64,000 nt of DNA from Okapia johnstoni (GCA_024291935.2 CM044310.1:118616213-118680212); one strand, 5' to 3'; shown: positions 28,155 through 40,815, counted from the stretch's first letter. The notes: generated by a model from the letters alone, not told the origin. Numbers and translations: made by a program.

Positions 28155-30468
28155 ACAACTTTAAAAAAAAATTTAATTATTTTAATTGGAGGCGAATTAC
28201 TTTACAATATTATGGTGGTTTCTGGCACACGTCAACATGAATCAGCCACAGGTATACATGTGTCCCCCCAATCCTGAACTCCCCTCCCACACCCTGCCTC
28301 ACCCCATCCCTCCAGGTTGTCCCAGAGCACCAGCTTTGAGTGCCCTGCTCCATGCATTGAACTTGCACTGGTCAACTATTTTAAATATAGTAATATACAT
28401 GTTTTAGTGCTATTCTCTCATCCCACCCTCGCCTTCTCCCACATAGTCCAAAAGTCTGTTCTTTACATCTGTGTCTCTTTTGCTGTATTGCATATAGGAG
28501 CGTTGTTATTGTCTTTCTAAATTCCATATATATGCGTTAATATACTGTATTGGTGTTTCTCTTTCTGACATACTTCACTCTGTATAATAGGCTCCAGTTT
28601 CACCCACCTCATTAGAACTGACTCAAATGCATTCCTTTTTATAGCTGAATAATATTCCACTGTGTATATGTACAACTTCCTTATCCATTCGTCTGCCGAT
28701 GGATATCTAGGCTACTTCCATGTCCTAGCTATTGTAAACCGTGCTGCAATAACACTGGGGTACGTGTGTCTCTTTCAGTTCTGGTTTCCTTGGTGTGTAT
28801 GCCCAGTAGTGGGATTGCTGGGTCATATGGCAGTTCTATCTCTAGTACAGCCACCATGTTCTCCATAGTAGTTTGCATTCCCACCAACAGCGTAAGAGGG
28901 TTCCCTTTACTCCACACCTTCTCCAGCATTTATTGTTTGTAGACTTTTTTAAAATTAATTAATTGATTTTAATTGGAGGCTAATTACTTTACAATATTGT
29001 GGTGGTTTTTGCCATACACTGACATGAAGCAGACATGGGTGTACCTGGTCCCCCATCCTGAACCCCCCTCCCACCAGTCTGTAGACTTTTTGATGGCAGC
29101 CATTCTGACCGGCGTGAGATGGTACCTGACTGAGGTTTTGATTTGCATTTCTCTGATAATGAGTGATGGTGAGCATCTTTTCATGTGTTTGTTAGCAATC
29201 TGTATGTCTTCCTTGGAGAAATGTCTGTTTAGTTCTTTGGCCCACTTTTTAATTGGGTTGTTTATTTTTCTGGAATTGATTTGCATCAACTGCTTGTATA
29301 TTTTGGAGATTAATGGTCAGTTGTTCCATTTGCTATTATTTTCTCCCATTAAGTTTAATTAGGTCCCATCTGTTTCTTTTTGTTTTCATTTCCATTACTC
29401 TGGGAGGTGGGTCACAGTGGATCTTGCTGTGATTTAGGTCAAAGAGTGTTCTGCCTATGTTTTCCTCTAAGAGTTTTATAGTTTCTGGTCTTACACTTAG
29501 CTCTTTAATCCACTTTGAGTTTATTTTTGTGTATGGTTTTAGAAAGTGTTTCATTCTTTTACAGGTGGTTGACCAGTTTTCCCAGCACCACTTGTTAAAG
29601 AGATTGTTGTTTTTCCATTGTATATTTTTGCCTCCTTTGTCAAAGATAAGGTGTTCATAGGTGCGTGGGTTTATCTCTGGGCTTTCTATATTGTTCCAAT
29701 GATCTATATTTCTGTCTTTGTGCCAGTACCATAATGTCTTGAGGACTGTAGCTCTGCAGTACAGACTGCAATCAGGAAGGTTGATCCCTCCATTCCATTC
29801 TTCTTTCTCAAGATTGCTTTGCCTATTCGAGGACTTTGTGTTTCCATACAAATTTTGAAATTATTTGTTCTAGTTCAGTGAAGAATACTGTTGGTAGCTT
29901 GATCAGGATTGCAATGAATCTATAGATTGCTTTGGGTAGAATACTCATTTTCACTATATTGATTCTTCCAAGCCATGAACATGGTATGTTTCTCCATCTA
30001 TTTGTGTCATCTTTCATTAGTGTTTTATAGTTTTCTATACATAAGTCTTTTTGTTTCCTTAGGTGAATTTACTCATAAGTACCTTATTCTTTTCATTGCA
30101 ATGGTGAATGGGATTGTTGCCTTAGTTTCTCTTTCTGTTTTTTCATTGTTAGTATATAGTAATGCAAGGGATTTCTGAGTATTAATTTTATATCCTGCAA
30201 CTTTACTATATTCATTTATTAGCTCTAGTAATTTTCTGGTGGTATCTTTAGGGTTTTCTATGTAGAGGATCATGTCATCTGCAAACAGTAAGAATTTTAC
30301 GTCTTTTCCAATCTGGATTCCCTTTATTTCTTTTTCTTCTCTGACTGCTGTGGCAAGGACTTCCAAAACTATGTTGAATAGTAGTGGTGAGAGTGGGCAC
30401 CCTTGTCTTGTTCCTGATTTTAGAGGAAATAGTATGCACAATTTTTGTGTAGTTTCTTTGAAAGACAT
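28155..30468 (-). mobile_element. Ruminant L1, 5'-truncated, in unit 2 fingers
   Basis: Minus-strand L1 with an A-rich tail in antisense near 28163, a 3' UTR to about 28520, then the ORF2 C-terminal region (ELPYDPAIPLLGIHTKE, near 28840). Farther up come a 171-codon frame at 29336-29851 ([29 protein letters not shown]) and a 131-codon frame at 30073-30468. The last carries reverse-transcriptase motifs: [13 protein letters not shown] and the catalytic FADD ([15 protein letters not shown]). Frames are broken between these pieces and ORF1 and the endonuclease region are absent, so it cannot move itself. Confidence 0.92.
28950..29079 (-). mobile_element. Nested short L1 3' end
   Basis: A second, 130-bp L1 3' end ('attggaggctaattacttta', 'acaatattgtggtgg') sits within the larger L1. 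It is flanked by a perfect 12-bp duplication 'tgtagacttttt' at 28938-28949 and 29080-29091. Confidence 0.93.
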
Positions 30469-30474
30469 ATATTT

Positions 30475-32527
30475 TTAAGTCTAGTACACTCTGAAGTCTT
30501 GAGAAAGCCCTTGCTGACACAGTTCCATGACTTCTCTTCAATATGGACTCTTATTGCATAATACTTCAACTCAAGGTGAAACTTTTTCCACTCTGATTGC
30601 ATCTGTAAGGCATTGCTTTAGTATCGTCCCCAAACTTTGCTGTTTCAGAAAATTCCTTCCTACAAACATATTTGTGTGGCTTGTCTCCAGGATATATATC
30701 ACTACATACCTAGAGAGTGAGTAGTAATTGTAAAAACTGCCGTAGTCATTGCATTTCTAAGTGTAAAGTATTTGATGAATTCTGAGTTTAAGGCAGCACC
30801 TAAAAGCCTTGCCACATTACAGACACTTGTAAGGATCTCCCTAGTATGGATCATCTGATGATTGGTGAGATATGAGCCCTGAGTAAAGGTTTTACACACT
30901 CATTATCACTTGTAAGCTTTTCCTTCAGAATGACTTCTTTACTGAATCTTAAATTCAGACTGCTGTCTAAAATGAGTGTCTTGATACACTCATTACATCA
31001 ACACAGCTTCTATGTATTATAGTATCAATTTTCTCATGAAGCCTAAATGGAAACACCTGACAAAAGCCTCACCACAATGATTACATTTGTAAGGTCTCTT
31101 GCGTATGAATCACCTGATGTCTTTTTAGGCATGAATGCTACCTGATGCATTTGCCCCACTCGTTACATTTGCTTTCTCTGCATCATGAATTCCCTGATGA
31201 TGTGACTAATGAGACTTGTATTGAAGCACTGGTCACATATATTACATTTACATCCTTTCTCTCATGTACAGGTTACCTTATGGTCCCCTTAAGATTTATT
31301 GCGCTCTACATGTATGGCTTCTTTCCAGTATGATTTTTTTTCACAATTTGTAAGGTTTGAATGCCTTCTAAAACACTTGCCACAATCACCACATGGGTAA
31401 GATCTCAGAATTCATTACATGATGGTTAGTTAGTTCCGAACTCAGAATCCAAAGCTTTGCCACACCCACAGAGTTTGTGCAGTTTTCCTACAGTTTGACT
31501 TTTCTGAAGGTCAAAAGGATGATATACTTTACTGCATTTATTACATCTGTAAGGTTTCACTCCAGTATGGATTCACTGATTATATGCAGAATGATTCCTG
31601 TGACTGAAGGCTTTGACATATAAATTACATTTATATGGTTTTGCCTAATGGTCAGCTACGGAAGAATGTGCAATGAAAGCTTTGCCACACTAATTACATT
31701 TGTATGATTTCTCTCTAGTATGAGTTCTATGATGAATTATAAGGCCAGAAATCTGACTAAAGGCTTTGTCACACATGTTACATTTGTCAGGTTTCTCTCC
31801 AATGTGAATTCTCTGATGACTTTCAAGGTTTGCATTTTGAGTAAAGCACCGGCCACAAATATCACATTTATACGGCTTCTCTCCAGTATGAATTCTCCAA
31901 TGAACTACAACATTTGCACTTTGACTAAAGGTCTTGCCACATATATCACATTTATATGGTTTCTCTCCAGCATGAACTCCCAGATGAATTCCAAGGTGTG
32001 CATTTTGAGTAAAGCACTGGCCACACACATCACATTTATATGATTTCTCTCCAGTATGAATTCTCCAATGAACCATAAGATAAAACCCGTAATGGAAGGC
32101 TTTGCCACATAAATTATATTTATATGATTTCTTTCCTGTATGAACTGCTTGATGGTTGGTTAGAGCTGAACGTGTGTTGAAATCTTGGTCACACTCATTA
32201 CATTTGTAAGTTTTCTCTCTAGTATGAATTCTCTGAAGAATTCCAAGGCTCACATTTTGAGTAAAGCACTGGCCACAAACATCACATTTATATGGTTTCT
32301 CTCCAGCATGAATTCTCCGATGAACTAGAAGGCTTGCAGTCTGACTACAGGCCTTGCCACATATATCACATTTATATGGTTTCTCTCCAGTGTGAATTCT
32401 CTGATGAGTTGCAAGCTTGGCATCTGGACTAAAGGCCTTGCAACATACATCACATTTATAGGTTTCTTTCCAGCATGAACTGTCTGATGAATTCCAAGGT
32501 GTGAATATTGATTAAAGCATTAAAGAT
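30475..32527 (-). pseudogene. KZNF unit 2 zinc-finger array, decayed
   Basis: From about 32465 to 31690 the minus strand stays open over roughly ten C2H2 fingers, including CDVCGQCFTQNAHLGIH, CDICGKTFSQSANVVVH and CDICGRCFTQNANLESH joined by [13 protein letters not shown] linkers. It ends at a stop just after YKCN. At the upstream edge a one-base deletion (32460 region, in the codon after KKP) shifts the frame, and one finger has Cys-to-Tyr (YKYNLC). Below 31690 only scattered remnants are seen to 30475. Sequence similarity to fingers stops at 32527, where intron sequence typical of the KRAB downstream intron begins. The KRAB-to-finger spacer (IQENIHDF region of unit 3) is missing. Confidence 0.87.
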
Positions 32528-33064
<537 letters not shown>

Positions 33065-33251
33065 TCACCAATAGGCTCTGAGTAGAGTTTTTTTTTTTTC
33101 ACACAAAAGGAGAAGAGGAAAAAGAGGTAAGGATCATTTCAGCAGAAATGATAAATCCATGGAAAGCTATTTGGAGCAAATTGTTGGTCTCTAATTTCCT
33201 ACATTAAATATTGTTTCTGAAATAAACAATGAATCAAAATTAGTAAAGTTG

Positions 33252-33379
33252 GGACTTCCCTGGTGGTCCAGTGGTTAAGACCCTGCATTTCCACTGCAGG
33301 GGTTTTAGGTTCAATTCCACCTCAGGAACCAATATCCTACAAGATGCAACTTGCAACCAAGAAGAAAAGACAAAAAAAC
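33252..33379 (+). mobile_element. Short tRNA-derived SINE
   Basis: 'gacttccctggtggtccagt' head with A-rich tail, 128 bp. Perfect 11-bp duplication 'tagtaaagttg' at 33241-33251 and 33380-33390. Confidence 0.92.
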
Positions 33380-33390
33380 TAGTAAAGTTG

Positions 33391-33774
33391 ATTTCATGGT
33401 TTAAATAGACAATGGAAAGAATAAAAAAAAAGAGGAAAAAAAGGAACTGAAAAAGAAGAAAAAAGATAAAACAGACAATGATATGAAACACCATCTAGTC
33501 CTGAGATCTCTTTCTGAACTTTCCATTCCATTCCCAAACACTAAGAAACTGAAGGAGGTCCTCATACAGTTTTAAATATACTATAAAAAGTCAGAAGTGA
33601 TTTCCTGCTTCCAGATTTTTCAGGTACTAGGCATGTTAATAACTGACTTCCAGATACAGTTTCTTTACCCTGGTTGACAGAGAGCAGACAGCGCATCCAG
33701 ATGGGCCCTCAGCAATCCCTGCTGCCCAGCAGCACTGAGACCCCATCTCCAACCCGTGGGTGAGAAGCCCTGCC
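33391..33774. other. Unit 2 intron, no gene seen
   Basis: Purine-rich 33400-33480, then unique intronic sequence. No coding frame. Confidence 0.5.
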
Positions 33775-34310
33775 CAGGACGGTGCCCAGGGGAGCCTCCT
33801 CACAAGGGCCAGGTCACCAGGTCATGGGAAGACGGGATCTAAGAGGAGATGACAAGCACTAAGAGAAGGTCCCAGGTGAATGTGAATACAAAGGTGTCAG
33901 GTAGGATACTTCAGCGTCAGAGTAATTAGTTAGCATAGAGAAGGGCATTTCAATAATAACAGACTGAGAATAAATTAATAATATGCCTTTACCTGAGGAA
34001 AAGGCCATCCCTGACTTCTTTTCTTTCTTCTTCCTCATCTTTTGAGCTTTTCCCTCAGGTATCATGAGTCTTTAGAGGTCTGTCATGCAAGTTGAAAAAA
34101 TGTTGCTTAATGCTTACAATTAACACATTCCTTTCTTGTGCCCCAACCACACACACACAGGGAAGACCTCACCATGTGGAACAGACAGTCCTCTCCTGCC
34201 ACTGTCACAGGAGGACTCAGGACAGTAAACACCCACCCTGAGAAGAACAAGGAGTTTTCACACACTTTCTTCAACCATACTTCCCTCCAGATGAGGTCAC
34301 ACACACAGCA
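33775..34310 (-). repeat. Initiator-exon segment, unit 2 copy
   Basis: Paralogue of 22375-22900 with many substitutions but the same order of blocks. It contains the unit 2 initiator exon. Confidence 0.85.
33993..34008 (-). pseudogene. KZNF unit 2 initiator exon, +1 frameshift
   Basis: On the minus strand, ATG at 34006-34008 is followed by 13 bases and then a GTAAAG donor (33987-33992). The coding part is 16 nt, against 15 nt in unit 1, where it reads MALSQ. The extra base lies in a run of T/C, giving MAFSS plus one base. Spliced to the KRAB exon (which starts in phase 0) this puts KRAB out of frame. An in-frame upstream ATG does not repair it because it shares the same frame. Confidence 0.75.
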
Positions 34311-34448
34311 GCGCTCAGGACCTCAGCTGACCCAATAATTCCCTTGAGGTCATAGACCAGGCCCTAGTCCATCCTCATGCAGAGTGGAGCACCTCAGCCT
34401 TCAGGAGTGAAGGACTCAAAAGTCCTGATGCTCAAGGCTAGATGCACT

Positions 34449-35526
34449 CAGTTCAGTTCAGTTGCTCAGTCGTGTCTGACTCTTTGTGACCCCATGAACT
34501 GCAGCACACCAGGCCTCCCTGTCCATCACCAACTCCCGGAGTCTACCCAAACCCATGTCCATCAAGTCAGTGATGCCATCCAACCATCTTATCCTCTGTC
34601 ATCCCCTTCTCCTCCTGCCCCCAATCCTACCCAGCATTAGGGTCTTTTCCAGTGACTCAACTCTTCGCATGAGGTGGCCAAAGTATTGGAGTTTCAGCTT
34701 CAACATCAGACCTTCCAATGAACACCCAGGATTGATCTCCTTTAGGACGGATTGATTGGATCTCCTTGCAGTCCAAAGGACTCTCAAGAGTCTTCTTCAA
34801 CACCACAGTTCAAAAGCATCAATTCTGCAGCACTCAGCTTTCTTCACCGTCCAACTCTCACATCCATACATGACCACTGGAAAAACCATAGCCTTGACTA
34901 GACGGACTTTTGTTGGCAAAGTAATGTCTCTGCTTTTAAATATGCTATCTAGGTTGGCCATAACCTTCCTTCTAAGGAGTAAGCGTCTTTTAATTTCATG
35001 GCTGCAATCACCATCAGCAGTGATTTTGGAGCCCCCCAAAATAAAGTCTGACACTGTTTCCACTGTTTCCCCATGTATATGCCATGAAGTGATGGGACCA
35101 GATGCCATGATCTTAGTTTTCTGAACGTTGAGCTTTAAGCCAACTTTTTCACTCTCCTCTTTCACTTTCATCAAGAGGCTCTTTAGTTCTTCTTCACTTT
35201 CTGCCATAAGGGTGGTGTCATCTGCATATCTGAGGTTATGGATATTTCTCCCGGCAATCTTGATTCCAGCTTGTGTTTCTTCCAGCCCAGCGTTTCTCAT
35301 GATGCACTCTCCATATAAGTTAAATAAGCAGGATGACAATATACAGCCTTGACGTACGCCTTTTCCTATTTGGAACCAGTCTGTTGTTCCATGTCCAGTT
35401 CTAACTGTTGCTTCCTGACCTGCATACAGGTTTCTCAAGAGACAGGTCAGATGGTCTGTTATTCCCATCTCTTTCAGAATTTTCCAGTTTCTTGTGATCC
35501 ACACAGTCAAAGGCTTTGGCATAGCA
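34449..35526 (-). mobile_element. BovB LINE, 5'-truncated, 1.1 kb
   Basis: A 241-codon minus frame (34797-35522) is nearly intact BovB reverse-transcriptase C-terminal half: GHGTTDWFQIGKGVRQGCIL, then SSCLFNLYGECIMRNAGLEE and the catalytic YADD (NLRYADDTTLMAESEEELKS). The 3' tail 'cagttcagttcagttg' is at 34448. Perfect 11-bp duplication 'ctagatgcact' at 34438-34448 and 35527-35537. Young-looking but lacking the N-terminal endonuclease. Confidence 0.97.
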
Positions 35527-35814
35527 CTAGATGCACTGGGGCCCCTTAAATATCACAGGGAATCAGCCCCACCCAGACTTTCTGAAGGGAAATCGCTAAT
35601 CAGGGTACAAAGGTATTTGCAAAATGCCTCAGTGCCGTAATTTACAGCCTGGATGAGCACCACTCAAGAAATCAAGCCCTGCATATCCCCCCCTTTTCCA
35701 GTTTTATTGAGGCTGAATTGACTAATGAAAAGGGTACGTGTACATATAACATGCACAGTGTGATGATATGACTTATGCACACTGTGAAATATTTATCACA
35801 ATCCAATAATCAAA

Positions 35815-36030
35815 ATGGGCTTCTGTGGTGGCTGAGTAGCAAACAATTTGCCTGCCAGTGCAGGAGTTTTGGGTTCAATCCCTGCCTCAAAAAGATCTCC
35901 TAGAGAAGGAAATGGCAACCATACCAGCATTCTTACCTGGGAAAACCCATGGACAGAGGAGCCTGGCGGGCCACCTTCCATTGGGTTGCAAAAGAGTTGC
36001 CCACGACTTAGCAATTCAAAACACACAGCA
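35815..36030 (+). mobile_element. Bov-tA SINE
   Basis: 'gggcttctgtggtggctgag' head, 'agagaaggaaatggcaacc' body, ending 'cacgacttagcaattc'. Inserted into the L1M fragment between two halves of the 'cacaatccaataatcaa...actcccaattcccatg' text. Confidence 0.9.
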
Positions 36031-36936
36031 ACTCCCAATTCCCATGTTTTTTGTGTGTGTGATGAGAACAGAAGGTTTCCTCTCAGCAAATTTCAAGCTG
36101 TAGTAACAAAGTAGGATTAACTATAGTCAGCAAGCTGCACAAAGCTTCCCAAAATATACTCATTTTGCGTCTGAAAGTCTCCACCTTTGGACCAACGTCT
36201 CCCATGTATCTTCACCACGTCCCAGTTCCAGATAACCACCATCCACTGTCTGCCACTACTAAGTGTCACTTCTTCATATTCCACGTGAAAGCTAGCACAT
36301 ACGTGGTTTTCTCTGTCTTAATCCACTTAGAATAATGTTCTCTACATTCATACAAGTTGTCTTAAGTGACAAAAATCTACATTTTTATGGCTGAATAATA
36401 TGTCCTTGTATATATGTGTATATATGTGTGTGTGTGTTTGTACATAACTTACCTGGAAACTTGGGGTCTTTAATCAATAGAAATAATTAACAGACCAGAG
36501 GACAAATTCAGACAAGGCTTTACTGTGGCTCCTGCCATAGTAAGAGCAAGAAAAAGTAGCTGCCCTTGCTGTTTTCCAAGTGGGAGTGGGAGGTAGGCCA
36601 GTCCCCTAAATGGGGTGAGGGTAGGGGGGATTGGTGGGTTGGGCAGGATGGAAGCTGAGGTGATCTGCCCCTGCCCTCCCCTCCCTTTGGTGCTGTTGTG
36701 GGCAGAGATCATGGGCACACCCCTGCTTTTGCTTCTGGAACCTCAGAAATAGCAGCTGGCCTGTGGCCTTTTAATTTCTTATCGTTCAGAATTGCCCTGA
36801 CTGCGCATGTGCATGATCACAGTTTCTTTGGTCCCTTACAGTGTCTTTGTGTTCTGTTGCCCAAGGAGACATTTGTCCAGGAACAAGCCCTGCAGCAAAG
36901 GGCCTCAGATCCCAGTCTGGCTCATGTGCTGTGTGC

Positions 36937-37150
36937 TCAGACACTTCAGTCGTGTCCTACTTTTTGTGACGCTATGGACCTTAGCCTACCAGGGTCCTCT
37001 GTCCATGGGATTCTCCAGGCAAGAATACTGGAGTGGATTGGCATGCCCTCCTTCAGGGCATCTTCCCAACCCAGGGATCAAACCCTCGTCTCTTATGTCT
37101 CCCGGAGTGGCAGGTGGTTCTTTACCAATGGTACTACCTGGGAAGCCTGT
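36937..37150 (-). mobile_element. Bov-tA SINE, unit B only
   Basis: Reverse-orientation copy, 'gtgctcagacacttcagtcg' to 'actacctgggaagcctg'. Unit C lacks it at the matching point (about 55320), so it came after the B/C duplication. Confidence 0.9.
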
Positions 37151-37289
37151 CACACACACGTTTTTATAACTGAATTATTTGCCAATAGACATTTAGGTTA
37201 TTTCTACAACAAATGATTGTTGTGAATAAAGAAATATTGGTTATACGAATGCAGGTAACTCCTTCAAAATACTGATTTTTCACAGGACA

Positions 37290-37590
37290 TTCCAGGTGGT
37301 CACAGGAATTCCAGGTTAAGAATCTTCCTTGCAACAAAGAGAACTCATGTTCAATCCTTCATAAAAGCAGGGCACACCCCTCCTTTTGCTTCTGGAGCCT
37401 CAGAAATAGCATGGGGACGTTAAGATCCCACATGAGGTGGAGCAGCTAAGCCCATGCACTGCAAAGACAGAGGCTGCGTACTCCAGAGCCCCCATGCCAT
37501 GATGAAAGGTCCTGTGTGATGCAATGAAGATCCCATGATCCACAACTAAGATCCACTGGAGTCAAATAAATAAACAAATATTTTAAAAAA
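37290..37590 (+). mobile_element. CHR-type SINE shared by units B and C
   Basis: Diverged CHR copy with 'taagatcccacatgaggtgg' and 'agcagctaagcccatgcac', ending 'caaataaataaacaaat'. The same insertion in the same L1 context is at 55461-55652. A 42-bp patch at 37370-37411 is not SINE sequence. Confidence 0.75.
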
Positions 37591-37914
37591 TATACTGATT
37601 CTGCTTCCTTTGGATATATAATCAGAAGTGAGACTGTGAGGTCCTATGCATGTTCTATTTGTAATATTTGAGGAACCTCCACACTGTTTTCCATGCACTA
37701 TTTACATTCCCACCAACCATTCACAAGAGTTCCTGTTTATCTGTGTTGTGCAAGTATGTGGCACATGCACGTGATTTGGAAAGACATGGAGAGAACCCCA
37801 CTGCACTGGCAGCAAGAAATAGCAGCTGCATCATCTGCAGAATAAGCCTTTGTACTACAGATTGCTATGGAGCTGATGGTCCTCGGAGACTACGAATAAT
37901 CCTTCCCTGTGCCT

Positions 37915-38098
37915 GTGAGCTAAGTCACTTTAGTCATGTCTGACTCTTTGTGATCCTATGGACTGAAGTCCACCAGACTCCTCTGCTCATGGAGTAGGTT
38001 GCCATGTCCTCCTCTCGACTCAGGGATCGAACCCGCGTCTCTTATGTCTCCTGCATTGGCAGGTGATTCTTTATCACTAGCACCACCTGGGGAGCCTG
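37915..38098 (-). mobile_element. Bov-tA SINE, unit B only
   Basis: 'taagtcactttagtcatgtc' to 'caccacctggggagcc', partly deleted in the middle. Absent from unit C near 55950. Confidence 0.88.
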
Positions 38099-39980
38099 AT
38101 CCTTCCTTACATCGTGAGATTTTCCTTCCCTAAGGAAATCCCTCTGCCATCAAAGTTTACCACCATTTTCCTTCGAGGTTGAAAGACCCTTATGAAATTT
38201 CATCTGGCTCAACACACTCTCCACACATTCAGTAATAATCACCCATCGTGCTATGCAATCCCCAGAAAGATTCCAAGGTTTAACAACTCATGCATTTATG
38301 ATGGAATAATACACATGAAGGCGCCCAAGCAGCAAAGCGGATTCAAGACAGCTTCTTATCAGTCACAGTGACCTCAGCCAGCCCAAAAACTGTCATCTCC
38401 AAACTCTAATAATAAAAAGCACATGTGTACACTGATGTACATGCCCCAGTGAGACTTCAACATCTTCCAAAGATACACTCCAAGGTCTCTCTTTTTTCCC
38501 ATCCAAATGCATCGGAAACCTTCTTCATTACAACTCAAAATAACAGAAAATACGAAAGTAACCAACAAAATCATCTCCGGGATTTTACCAACAGTTATTT
38601 TACAGGTTGCATAATGATTCTTGCCCTTCCAAAAGACATCACAAAATCCACTCCATGGAGTCGATGCTGTGGGGAACTTTCTGGATCCCACCTCCAGGAC
38701 CAATGCACCCGTCCCTCCCTGTGGGCTCAGCTCAGGCCTTGGTTCTAACACACTGCAGGGTGACAGTCCTCTTCCCAGTTCCACTTCCTTCCTTCCTTCT
38801 CAGGTGTGATCGTTACTTTCCCAGTCAACCAACACACGCAAACCTCAGTCACAGCATCTGTGTCCCACGGAAACTGAGCTAAGACACTATGGCATGCACA
38901 CCCTTCCAGGCAACCCACAATTAGCCATGAGCCCACATCCAGGTCCTCCAGTCAAAACTGAGACCACCCTTGTCAACAGTTGCACACAACGTGATCCCAC
39001 AGCTGTTGCAGGGAAGAGCCAATTCTGATTCCAAGTTGGAACTTTCTTTGCCCTGCTTCTCACTGCTGTTGTTAGTGTGATCATCCATAATGGCTAGCCT
39101 CAGAGGACCCTACCTCTTGGCCTGACTGTTAAAGTGCCTTTGTTGAGCTCGCAGGGAGATACTCTGACCTCCCAACCTGTGAATGGTTGCAGGAAAGGAG
39201 AGATGAACACAGAAGGATGGCTGTCCCTGAGATGTACTGCGAGACTGATGGCCCTTCTGAGTTTATTTCCTCACTGCTTCTTTCTCTAGTTTCACAGAAG
39301 AATCTGGCACCAGACACCAACAAGATGGCTATTTTGAAATATTAGTTAGCCATCTTCTTGGTCGGCTGGTTTTCAAAACGAAGTCCCATTGTTTGCCTCA
39401 AGAAGTCATCTCCCTGAAGCACTGGCCTCTCTCGCAGGCAGCAGAGCGAGCTTGAACTGGGTCACACCACTATGCTTGTGACACACGCATACACCATTCA
39501 GAGGGCTCATCCAGAGGCTGAAACTTTCCTCCTCTCACAACTCTCCTAGAACCCCGATAGCTTCCTCTCCACTTTTCCATTTTTTTCACCACTTTTCTGT
39601 GCTCTGTTCAGCAACAGGGCTAAACAGCAGAGACCACTGGGCCGGGGCAACACACAGACACACACAAGCCGCAACTGCAAGGGCACTCAGTATGGAGACC
39701 AAGAAGCTGGCCCTCCTGGGAAAACTTGCCAGGAACTGGGGATATCACAGTTTTAAAGGTCCTTGAGATTTGGTTCGATTGAGCTCAGTGAAGAAGTCAC
39801 AGAGAAAGGCTCCAATCTCACTGCCACCTGTTGTCCCTAACTAAGCTAACTGGAAGAGACCCCAGCTCTTTTAAGGAAGGGGGGCCTCCTTCATAGCCCC
39901 TTAGATTCCAAAGCTTCTGGCCACTCTCACCAGAGTAAAATCAGTGTTCCCCACTCTGAGTAGATAAACTGCTTAAAGTA

Positions 39981-40611
39981 ATGTTTCCCCACTACAGCCC
40001 TCATGATTAAGTCTCCCATTAACAGGATTACCAATCCTCACAGGCTTCTATTCTTAAGATCTTATTATCCAATCAGCCCACATGTTGCACACCAAGACCT
40101 GAGCCTGTTAATAACCCTGTCTCTACATCCCACACAGCTGTGTACAGCACTCGTGTCACTGGCTTCACAATTCTAGGACAGCCTCCCTTCTCCAATTAAT
40201 TTTAATTAACTAAGACAACCACTTCTACTCAACTCTATCAAAGGTCTGTTAGCTAGAAGCATTTTCAACCAATTTTTTATCTGACAATATTCCACAAACA
40301 ACATTCCCACAAATAACCAGGCCTCATTACTTGAAGTTAACTGCTCCTTGTCCACCTGCCCCACATAATCATCTTAGGTTTAGTGTAGCACTAACAGTCA
40401 ACCTTAATGCACAAAATCTAAAATTATCCCTCAAATGTCTTCAGATTCTCCAATCTCTTAAGATATTTTCCCATTATTATACACCACTTTCTATTGCACT
40501 TGTCAGCAATCCATAATTCAGCATTATCCACACTGGGTCTCACTGACTGGAAAACTACCAACCAAAACTCACTTCTTTAATTCAAATAAAACACTATTAT
40601 CAGACCAAAGA
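39981..40611. other. No gene seen
   Basis: A/T-rich sequence with no domain-bearing frame and no repeat named. Confidence 0.45.
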
Positions 40612-40815
40612 GGCTTCCCAGGTGGCTCAGTGGTAAAGAATCCTCCTGCCAATGGAGATGCAAGAGATGGGGTTTTATCCCTGAGACAGAAGATCCCCAG
40701 GATTAGGAAATGGCAATCCACTCCAGTATTCTTGTCTGGGACATCCCATGGACACAGGAGCCTGGCGGCCTACACTCCATGGGGTCTCAAAGAGTCAGAA
40801 ATGCCTGAGCATAGA
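40612..40815 (+). mobile_element. Bov-tA SINE
   Basis: 'aggcttcccaggtggctcag' head with a disrupted B box, then 'ttaggaaatggcaatccactc' body to 'cagaaatgcctgagcatag'. Confidence 0.9.

Larger units (their letters stand above)
35690..37260 (-). mobile_element. Old L1 3' region, interrupted
   Basis: 35690-35814 and 36030-36440 parallel the L1M 3' UTR copy at 22925-23358. From 37160, 'gacatttaggttatttctac' and 'gattgttgtgaataaag' are antisense ORF2-end sequence, continued at 37600-37740 ('tccacactgttttccatg', 'ttacattcccaccaacc'). SINEs and unit B sequence lie between, so this is a mosaic. A (tg)n run is at 36417-36440. Confidence 0.6.
36460..39980 (-). repeat. Paralogous KZNF first-intron unit B
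   Basis: Aligns with unit C (54895-57310): 'tctttaatcaatagaaat' at both left ends, 'cttttgcttctggaacctc', 'agtcacagtgacc', 'gacttcaacatcttccaa', 'ctgtgggctcagctcagg', 'gaaactgagctaagacactatggcatgc' in part, and 'tttggt(t/c)(c/g)gattgagctcagtgaag'. The second half also matches unit A. Three SINEs are inserted. It lies between the unit 2 initiator exon and the promoter remnant, so it is first-intron sequence. Antisense open frames up to 136 codons (38374-38784) are not conserved intact in C. Confidence 0.85.

Noticed and set aside
35128..35352. Plus-strand frames over BovB and L1 antisense regions (also 53210-53554, 63452-63772)
   Set aside because: Mirror frames of reverse-transcriptase coding sequence; the sense strand carries the YADD and related motifs.
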